The position numbers were made by a program, and so were the translations under genes. DNA of 36,093 bases from JAPUDQ01 sp964538665 (GTDB lineage: Bacteria; Patescibacteriota; Saccharimonadia; Saccharimonadales; Saccharimonadaceae): contig CAZIEB010000006.1 of assembly GCA_964538665.1 (NCBI GenBank), forward strand, positions 1 to 36,093, in the 5' to 3' direction. Positions within the stretch are counted from its first letter, which is position 1. The number at the start of each line of letters is the position of its first letter. Under the pieces are notes generated by a model, which was not told where the DNA came from, searched no databases, and saw nothing but the letters and a program-made list of their open reading frames with translations. Positions 30,422 to 36,093 of the stretch are shown one piece after another.

Positions 30422-31878
30422 CAAAGTCTAGCTACACTCCTACCATAGGCATTGAGTGTCACGTTCAGCTCAATACGGCTACAAAATTATTTAGTGGAGC
30501 AGATAACGATGCACGCGACAAATCGCCAAATACGACGGTTAGTCCGCTGTGTTTTGGTATGCCCGGAGCGCTTCCGGTAGTAAATGAAGCAGCAATCAGT
30601 CTCGCGATTCGTGCGGGGATTGCGCTGAAAGCTAAGATACCTCAGCTCAGTCGGTTTGAAAGAAAACATTATTTTTATCCAGATTTACCTTTAGGCTATC
30701 AGATAACACAACTTGCAGAACCGATTATTGGCGCCGGCAGAGTCGAGGTGCCGCTACCAGACGGGTCGTCAAAAGTTGTCCGTATTCATCATGCCCACCT
30801 CGAGGCAGACGCCGGCAAACTCACGCATCCGAGTGGCGCCGACTATAGTCTCGTTGATTATAATCGTGCGGGTACTCCACTGATTGAAATTGTTTCAGAA
30901 GCCGATATGCATTCTCCCGCTGAAGCGAAAGCGTATGCTCAGGAGCTATATCAGCTCATGACATTTGCAGGTGTGACCGATGGTGATTTGTATCACGGAA
31001 ATATGCGGTTCGATATCAATGTGTCTGTGAGTACTACCGATGAACTGGGAACTAGGACTGAGACCAAGAATCTGAATTCTTTCAGGTCTGTAGAAAAAGC
31101 AGCCGAATATGAAATTAAACGTCAGATAGCACTACTCGAGAAAGGGCACGAAATCACGCAAGAGACGCGCGGCTGGGATGAGGCAAAGCAGCAAACCTTC
31201 AGCCAACGCAGCAAAGAAGACGCACATGACTATCGGTACTTTCCCGACGCTGATATACCACCGATTAGGGTTGAGTCTTCTGTGGTTGAAAGTATTCGTT
31301 CAAAAATGCCGACACTGCCGCATGAGTACAGACAAAACTTCCAAGTATTACAGCTTGATAGCACTGTCATACTTGCCTTGATGCAATCTCGTAGTCACTG
31401 TGAGCTCGTTCAACGACTTATCGACGGCAATCACGTTGCGACTGCACGGCGCACGGCACTATGGCTTGCGATGCTTTCTGCCGATCAATCTGCCGATGAG
31501 TTAATCCAAAATAGCGACAAGCCTCAAATCCCGGATGACTACTACATTGAGCTCGGTGAAATGGTAGAGCGACAAGAAGTGCATTCCAGTGCAGCAAAGC
31601 AAATTTTTATAGAAATGCGTTCAACACATGAATCTCCGCGGCACATCGCGAAGCAGAAAAACCTTCTTCAACTTTCGGACACAAGCGAAATTGAAGCAAT
31701 AGTTACCGCAATTCTTGATGACCCATCTAATCAGAAATCCATCGAAGACATACGCTCTGGCAATGAACGCGCAATAGGGTTCCTTGTGGGGCAAGTCATG
31801 AAACAATCTCAAGGTAAAGCAAATCCACAGATTGCAACCACCTTGCTCAAGGAGCGCATACACAAGGAGTCGTCATGA
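30418..31878 (+). CDS. gatB: Asp-tRNA(Asn)/Glu-tRNA(Gln) amidotransferase subunit B
   Basis: This 486-residue kinase/transamidase subunit activates the mischarged amino acid and receives ammonia from GatA. Conserved parts are IGIECHVQLNTATKLFSGAD, SPNTTVSPLCFGMPGALPVVN, FERKHYFYPDLPLGYQITQ, IHHAHLEADAGKLTH, DYNRAGTPLIEIVSE and ETKNLNSFRSVEKAAEYE. Later come SKEDAHDYRYFPDADIPP and a C-terminal helical YqeY-like tail ending in GQVMKQSQGKANP. The cluster of cysteines often found after TKLF in GatB is missing here (TKLFSGADND). The start ATGA overlaps the HEPN-like gene's stop, and the end overlaps galU. Confidence 0.97.
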   Translation: MTKSSYTPTIGIECHVQLNTATKLFSGADNDARDKSPNTTVSPLCFGMPGALPVVNEAAISLAIRAGIALKAKIPQLSRFERKHYFYPDLPLGYQITQLAEPIIGAGRVEVPLPDGSSKVVRIHHAHLEADAGKLTHPSGADYSLVDYNRAGTPLIEIVSEADMHSPAEAKAYAQELYQLMTFAGVTDGDLYHGNMRFDINVSVSTTDELGTRTETKNLNSFRSVEKAAEYEIKRQIALLEKGHEITQETRGWDEAKQQTFSQRSKEDAHDYRYFPDADIPPIRVESSVVESIRSKMPTLPHEYRQNFQVLQLDSTVILALMQSRSHCELVQRLIDGNHVATARRTALWLAMLSADQSADELIQNSDKPQIPDDYYIELGEMVERQEVHSSAAKQIFIEMRSTHESPRHIAKQKNLLQLSDTSEIEAIVTAILDDPSNQKSIEDIRSGNERAIGFLVGQVMKQSQGKANPQIATTLLKERIHKESS

Positions 31879-32774
31879 GTTCAAAAAAACCTATCAGAAA
31901 AGCAGTTATTGCCGCCGCAGGCTTCGGTACACGGTTTTTGCCACAGACCAAGGCTATGCCTAAAGAAATGCTGCCAATAGTCGATAAACCAGTAATACAG
32001 TACCTGGTCGAAGATTTAGTTGCAGCAGGCATAGAGGATATTATCATCGTTGGGAGTAGTAGTAAGCGCTCGATTGAAGATCATTTTGATATTCCAAATG
32101 AAGATTTATTGCAAAATCTTCGGATGGGCGGAGCTAAAAAGCAGCCATTGATAGATGAAGTGCATAGGGTCGCAGAACTCGCAAACTTTATTTACATCCG
32201 CCAAAAGGGCCCGTATGGTAATGCGACGCCCCTTGCAAACGCCTCACACTTGATTGGCGATGAACCATTTATATATTTATTTGCAGATGATATTGTCATT
32301 TCCGAGCCAAACACCTACGTACAGATGATAGATGCATATCATACCTACGGCGGCAGTATTCTTAATGCTATGAAAGTTACTGATGATAGTGAATATGATA
32401 AATACGGTATATTTGGCGGCAAAGAAGTTGCCGATGGAGTCTTACAGATAGACAAGATCGTCGAAAAACCAGGAAAAGAGCAGGCGCCATCTGATTATTT
32501 CCATGTGAGCAGTTTTGTCTTCGAGCCGAGCGTCCTCAAATATATTGCCTCAGGGCTAAAAGACCTGCCGAAAGACACTGAATTTTACGTGTCGGATTCA
32601 ATTATTGCTCCAATGCTGGCTGATGGGAACAACTTCTATGGATGCATCATGAAAAACAGCACTCGCTATGATACGGGAGATAAATTAGAATACATCAAAA
32701 CGGTCATTGATTTTGCACTACGAGATGAAAACATCGGCAATGATGTGATGCGCTATATCCGAACCCGTGTCTAA
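31875..32774 (+). CDS. galU: UTP-glucose-1-phosphate uridylyltransferase
   Basis: This is a 299-residue nucleotidyltransferase making UDP-glucose for envelope glycans. The N-terminal signature is AVIAAAGFGTRFLPQTKAMP followed by KEMLPIVDKPVIQYLVEDL. Further matches are IYIRQKGPYGNATPLANASH, FIYLFADDIV (Asp metal site), IVEKPG and a C-terminal NSTRYDTGDKLEYIKTVIDF. The length is typical. ATGA at 31875-31878 couples it to gatB, although the functions are not related. It could also be a glucose-1-phosphate thymidylyltransferase relative, but the KEMLP and GxxxA pattern and length favour GalU. Confidence 0.94.
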   Translation: MSSKKPIRKAVIAAAGFGTRFLPQTKAMPKEMLPIVDKPVIQYLVEDLVAAGIEDIIIVGSSSKRSIEDHFDIPNEDLLQNLRMGGAKKQPLIDEVHRVAELANFIYIRQKGPYGNATPLANASHLIGDEPFIYLFADDIVISEPNTYVQMIDAYHTYGGSILNAMKVTDDSEYDKYGIFGGKEVADGVLQIDKIVEKPGKEQAPSDYFHVSSFVFEPSVLKYIASGLKDLPKDTEFYVSDSIIAPMLADGNNFYGCIMKNSTRYDTGDKLEYIKTVIDFALRDENIGNDVMRYIRTRV

Positions 32775-32818
32775 GAAATTTTGTTGTCTAGATTACATTT
32801 TTAATTACAGAACGCTTC

Positions 32819-32824
32819 TATACT
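32819..32824 (+). promoter_or_regulatory. -10 box of the GlsB-like gene
   Basis: TATACT (32819-32824) gives a leader of about 30 nt with AAAGGAG before the ATG at 32862. No clear -35. Confidence 0.45.
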
Positions 32825-32861
32825 GAGGGTATTACAAAGGTAAGTAAAGGAGAATAACAAC

Positions 32862-33134
32862 ATGGTAGGATTAGGCGGTATTTTAGGCGCAGTCATAATT
32901 GGTGGTCTCGCCGGATGGGTCGCATCAATGATTATGAAAACTGATGCATCTATGGGTATACTTGCGAACGTAATTGTTGGTATCATCGGTGCTATCATCG
33001 GTAACTTGCTGCTTCCAGTGTTCGGCGTACAAGGCGCAGACGGCTTCACTCTTTGGAGCTTTGTAGTTGCAACTCTTGGTGCGGTTGTACTGCTCTTTAT
33101 TGTTGGCCTCTTCCGAGGCGGCAAACGAGTGTAA
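32862..33134 (+). CDS. GlsB/YeaQ/YmgE family small membrane protein
   Basis: This is a 90-residue, three-helix membrane protein of the family once called transglycosylase-associated. The pattern is clear: GGLAGWVASMIMKTDASMGI, then NVIVGIIGAIIGNLLLPVFG, then a last helix SFVVATLGAVVLLFIVGLF and a basic tail RGGKRV. Members are often induced by stress (GlsB in Gram-positives) and some promote glycine-rich helix packing; the biochemical role is not known. AAAGGAG lies 9-10 nt upstream. A strong 12-bp hairpin follows before the next small membrane protein. Confidence 0.9.
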   Translation: MVGLGGILGAVIIGGLAGWVASMIMKTDASMGILANVIVGIIGAIIGNLLLPVFGVQGADGFTLWSFVVATLGAVVLLFIVGLFRGGKRV

Positions 33135-33158
33135 TACACCATAGCCAACACTATAACG

Positions 33159-33194
33159 ACTGGGCATCCCTAGACGTATCGGGGGATGCCCAGT
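33159..33194 (+). terminator. Strong hairpin between two small membrane protein genes
   Basis: ACTGGGCATCCC (33159-33170) pairs perfectly over 12 bp with GGGATGCCCAGT (33183-33194) around a 12-nt loop. ATTATAG follows, with no T-run, so it is a weak or factor-assisted terminator, an attenuator, or an mRNA 3'-stabilising structure that lets some transcripts reach the gene at 33223. Confidence 0.6.
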
Positions 33195-33222
33195 ATTATA
33201 GATAAGAAAGAAAGGACATACT

Positions 33223-33465
33223 ATGTCGAATGCAGCAGAAATTTTAGTAATTATATTATCAGCGTTTTTAGCGCTATTCCTATTACTATCTATCATCCTC
33301 ACGATACTACTCATCAAGGTAACACGTCAGATAAAGTCAGTGACCTCAACGGCGCAGCACGCAGTAGATAATATCAATCAAGTTGCGATGAACGCGTCGA
33401 AGTTTTCTTCCCCGGCTCTTATTGGGAAATTCGTTTACGATCAAATCAAAAAATTCAAAAGCTAG
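33223..33465 (+). CDS. 80-residue single-helix membrane protein, unknown
   Basis: AAAGGA stands 6 nt before the ATG. The product has one long N-terminal helix (ILVIILSAFLALFLLLSIIL, about 7-30, continuing to IK) and a C-terminal part of about 45 residues that looks amphipathic (VTRQIKSVTSTAQHAVDNIN, then ALIGKFVYDQIKKFKS). The layout resembles DUF948/YtxH-type envelope stress proteins but I cannot assign it. No promoter is obvious between the hairpin at 33194 and this gene, so it probably relies on read-through from the GlsB-like gene. Confidence 0.7.
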   Translation: MSNAAEILVIILSAFLALFLLLSIILTILLIKVTRQIKSVTSTAQHAVDNINQVAMNASKFSSPALIGKFVYDQIKKFKS

Positions 33466-33502
33466 CCTAGCGGACACTTCTCCATCAGCCCGGCAGATGT
33501 AG

Positions 33503-33508
33503 TATACT
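33503..33508 (+). promoter_or_regulatory. -10 box giving a leaderless dnaE mRNA
   Basis: TATACT (33503-33508) ends 6 nt before the ATG at 33515 with no Shine-Dalgarno. A -35 is not convincing. Confidence 0.55.
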
Positions 33509-33514
33509 TGTACT

Positions 33515-36093
33515 ATGTCTTCTGGGGGAAAAAACAAGCCGACACCGCAAGTGTCAGCGTCTGATTTTGTGCACTTGCACAATCATACACACCATAGTCT
33601 TCTTGATGGGCTGACGAAAGTCGATGAGCTCGTCGCTAAGGTCAAAAGTCTTGGGATGTCCGCGGTCGCAATGACCGATCACGGTACGCTATCAGGTGCA
33701 ATTGAATTTTATAAAGCCTGCAAAGCGCAGGACATTAAACCAATTATTGGAATAGAGACCTATGTCGCTGCCCGTACAATCCATGACAGAGATCCAGCCA
33801 AAGATAAGGCTAGATATCACCTCGTGCTTTTGGCGATGAACAACACCGGGTATCATAATTTGCTGAAGCTCAGCACCATCGCAAACCTCGAGGGTGTCTA
33901 CTACAAGCCAAGAATAGACCACGCATTACTCGAAAAATATCACGAAGGTCTCATAGCGCTGAGCGGCTGTATCGGTGGTGAGGTCGGTGATGCGCTGCGA
34001 AGCGGCGATACAGCGCGAGCTGAAGAAATAGCACTGTGGTATAAGTCAGTATTTGGTGACCGCTATTATCTTGAGCTTCAAGACCATACTGAATGGGACG
34101 AGCAGCGCGAGAATAACCAAAAAATCATTGAATTAAGTAAAAAGTTATCGATTCCTTGTGTCGTGACTAGCGATGCGCACTACTTGAATGCAGATGACCA
34201 AGAGGCTCACGAAATCTTACTCTGTGTAGGGACAGGCGCGTATTTGAGCGATGAGAATAGAATGAGTCTCAAAAATCTGCACCTCCATGTCACTGAGCCA
34301 CAAGACGTCATTGCTCGGTGGGCTGAAATTGCGCCGGACGCTATCACAAACACCAAAGCAATCGCCGATCGGTGCGACGTCTCTTTGGAATTTGGAAAAA
34401 TATTGATTCCGAGATTTGATGTACCAGAGAAATATACCGAAAAAAGCTACCTTGAACTGTTGGTATGGCAAGGACTTTTGTGGCGATATGCTGGAGCTGA
34501 TCGAAAAAACGCAGCGAGTGCGACGATTTCTGATGCAAAAGATGCGCTACCGGATTATGTGCGCGAGCGAGCGCTGTATGAACTCTCTGTGATTGATTCT
34601 ATGGGATTCAACGGGTATTTCTTGATTATTCACGACTTTATCAATTGGGGCAAAGATAAAGGTATTATTTTCGGACCCGGTAGGGGGAGTGCTGCGGGTT
34701 CAATCATCGCATACGCGCTTAATATTACCGACCTCGACCCACTCAAGTATGACCTTTTGTTCGAACGGTTTCTAAACCCTGACCGTATCTCAATGCCTGA
34801 TATAGATATAGACATCCAGGATACACGACGCGACGAAGTGATCCAGTATTGTGTCGAAAAATATGGTACGGAGCGAGTCGCAAATATCACGACGTTTGGC
34901 AAAATGGCCGCACGCGCCTCAGTCAGAGATGTCGCACGCGTACTACAGGTCCCATACGCTGAAGCCGATAAACTTGCAAAATTGATACCGCCTCCTGTGC
35001 AGGGGCGGCATGTGCCGCTTAGCAAAAGCATTGTGTCAGACCAAGATCTCAAACACGAATACGAGACCAATCCTACGGCCAAGCGGGTCATTGACTATGC
35101 AATCATTCTAGAGGGGACCATTCGGAGTCATGGGGTGCACGCGGCAGGGGTGGTAATCGCACCGGACGATATCGTCAAGTTTGCGCCTCTAGAAATGGCC
35201 CAAAAAGGTGTCGTTGCAACGCAGTATCCGATGGGCCCGATAGAAGATCTTGGCCTGCTCAAGATGGACTTTTTGGGTCTTAGCAACCTCACGATTATCA
35301 ATAATGCCCTTCGGATCATACGAAAAGTATATAAAGACGAAATAAACCTTTCAGAATTGCCGCTCGACGACTCGTTGACGTATGAATTATTTAAGCGAGG
35401 TGATACCACGGGAGTGTTCCAACTAGAGTCAGCTGGTATGAAGCGGTACTTGCGTGAGCTACAGCCGACTGAGTTTGACGATATTATTGCGATGTGTGCA
35501 TTATACCGGCCTGGTCCGCTCGGTGCGGGCCTAACTGATTCTTTTGTGCGCCGTAAGAACGGCCGCGAAAAAGTGACGTACGATCATGAGCTTGCTAAAA
35601 ATGCTCTCGAATCAACCTATGGGGTAATCGTCTACCAAGAACAGGTGATGCAGATGAGCCGAGAAATGTCGGGCTTTACTGGTGGCGAGTCTGATACGCT
35701 TCGAAAAGGTATCGGTAAAAAAATTCCTGAAGTCTTAAAAAAGATGGGTGATAAATTTATCGAAGGGGCGATAGAAAATGGTGTCCCTCGAGCCACGGTA
35801 GAAAAAATCTGGCGAGATATATTAGGCTTTGCTGACTACGCATTCAACAAGTCTCATTCGGCATGCTATGCACTGATTGCCTATTGGACGGGGTATTTAA
35901 AAGCTCACTACCCAGACGCATTTATGGCGGCGCTTATGACCAGCGATAGAGACGACATTGACCGTCTTGCTATAGAGATTTCCGAGTGTCGACACATGGG
36001 CATCAAGGTATTGCCACCTGATGTCAATTTGAGCTACGGTGAATTTGCCATAGTACCAAAAAATAATGAGATTAGATTTGGTATGACTGCAGT
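33515..36093 (+). CDS. dnaE: DNA polymerase III alpha subunit, partial (first 859 codons)
   Basis: The replicative polymerase reads in one frame to the right edge. The N-terminal PHP domain starts HLHNHTHHSLLDG (from His20) with MTDHGTLSGA and GIETYVA. The palm follows: FGPGRGSAAGSIIAYALNIT, the catalytic aspartates in MPDIDIDIQDTRRDEVI (PDIDID at 428-433), and the third Asp585 in KMDFLGLSNLTII. Further on are GVFQLESAGM, RPGPLGAG, the YGVIVYQEQVMQMSREMSGF block and FNKSHSACYALIAYWT. The first PHP motif keeps the metal-binding histidines. The sequence runs out in LPPDVNLSYGEF...IRFGMTAV. The start is set by the TATACT box. The C-terminal OB and tau-binding parts are outside the window. Confidence 0.97.
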   Translation, partial: MSSGGKNKPTPQVSASDFVHLHNHTHHSLLDGLTKVDELVAKVKSLGMSAVAMTDHGTLSGAIEFYKACKAQDIKPIIGIETYVAARTIHDRDPAKDKARYHLVLLAMNNTGYHNLLKLSTIANLEGVYYKPRIDHALLEKYHEGLIALSGCIGGEVGDALRSGDTARAEEIALWYKSVFGDRYYLELQDHTEWDEQRENNQKIIELSKKLSIPCVVTSDAHYLNADDQEAHEILLCVGTGAYLSDENRMSLKNLHLHVTEPQDVIARWAEIAPDAITNTKAIADRCDVSLEFGKILIPRFDVPEKYTEKSYLELLVWQGLLWRYAGADRKNAASATISDAKDALPDYVRERALYELSVIDSMGFNGYFLIIHDFINWGKDKGIIFGPGRGSAAGSIIAYALNITDLDPLKYDLLFERFLNPDRISMPDIDIDIQDTRRDEVIQYCVEKYGTERVANITTFGKMAARASVRDVARVLQVPYAEADKLAKLIPPPVQGRHVPLSKSIVSDQDLKHEYETNPTAKRVIDYAIILEGTIRSHGVHAAGVVIAPDDIVKFAPLEMAQKGVVATQYPMGPIEDLGLLKMDFLGLSNLTIINNALRIIRKVYKDEINLSELPLDDSLTYELFKRGDTTGVFQLESAGMKRYLRELQPTEFDDIIAMCALYRPGPLGAGLTDSFVRRKNGREKVTYDHELAKNALESTYGVIVYQEQVMQMSREMSGFTGGESDTLRKGIGKKIPEVLKKMGDKFIEGAIENGVPRATVEKIWRDILGFADYAFNKSHSACYALIAYWTGYLKAHYPDAFMAALMTSDRDDIDRLAIEISECRHMGIKVLPPDVNLSYGEFAIVPKNNEIRFGMTA

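Noticed and set aside
1..36093. UGA recoded as glycine, as in Gracilibacteria/Absconditabacteria
   Set aside because: TGA ends pheS, pheT, glutaredoxin, gatC and others exactly at overlapping or adjacent starts, and no gene needs TGA read through.
1..36093. CRISPR array, tRNA, rRNA, insertion sequence, prophage or integrase
   Set aside because: No direct repeats with spacers, no cloverleaf with acceptor ends, and no transposase, integrase or phage gene were found in reading both strands.

Overview
The window looks like a chromosomal piece of a small-genome Patescibacteria (CPR) bacterium, most probably Candidatus Saccharibacteria (TM7). This is inferred from gene content and gene structure and was not tested by a database search. 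The genes are densely packed core genes with many ATGA/TGATG overlaps. Transketolase is split into two genes. Several short membrane proteins of unknown family lie between housekeeping genes. TGA is used as an ordinary stop (pheS, gatC, trxB's upstream neighbour), which argues against the UGA=Gly code of Gracilibacteria/Absconditabacteria. No tRNA, rRNA, CRISPR array, phage or insertion sequence was seen.

Layout. 1-560: the tail of a probable LCP-family envelope protein, a bidirectional terminator, a base-paired intergenic region, and a 29-residue membrane microprotein that has its own promoter and a perfect Shine-Dalgarno. 565-5973: an envelope and membrane block with a MscS-type channel, a DUF475 (TerC-like) protein, a PAP2 phosphatase, an unknown five-helix protein, RmuC, an aquaporin-fold protein and a tail-anchored microprotein. 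5987-12025: pheS-pheT coupled to an ABC exporter, then a membrane-anchored FKBP. 12117-15013: glutaredoxin-thioredoxin reductase, then GDPD and PLD genes on the minus strand. 15087-17086: pyrophosphatase and a short Rel (p)ppGpp enzyme, tail to tail. 17168-24851: a central carbon block, gapA-rpiB-(membrane protein)-rpe and then tktN-tktC-pfkB-fba-unknown, covering non-oxidative pentose phosphate steps and lower glycolysis. 24848-28274: a LOG-family enzyme, an anchored unknown protein and uvrB. 28330-32774: gatC-gatA-(HEPN-like protein)-gatB-galU, with every junction overlapping. 32862-36093: two small membrane proteins and the first 859 codons of dnaE.

The most striking global pattern is the promoters. 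About a dozen genes have a TATACT-like -10 box only 5-8 nt before the ATG and no Shine-Dalgarno, which predicts leaderless mRNAs. Other genes in the window have ordinary leaders with AAAGGAG/GGAGG sites. These boxes also show that several of the longest possible reading frames start too early, so the starts given here are corrected (mscS, DUF475, PLD, rel, LOG; gapA, ppa, fba, PAP2 and the 3159 gene by Shine-Dalgarno or homology).

The best candidates for new biology are the 29-residue membrane protein, the membrane-anchored HEPN-like protein inside the GatCAB operon, the histidine-rich 397-residue unknown at the end of the carbon operon, a PfkB kinase placed where a phosphofructokinase would be expected, and conserved-residue changes in the Rpe-like, aquaporin-like and PLD-like proteins.
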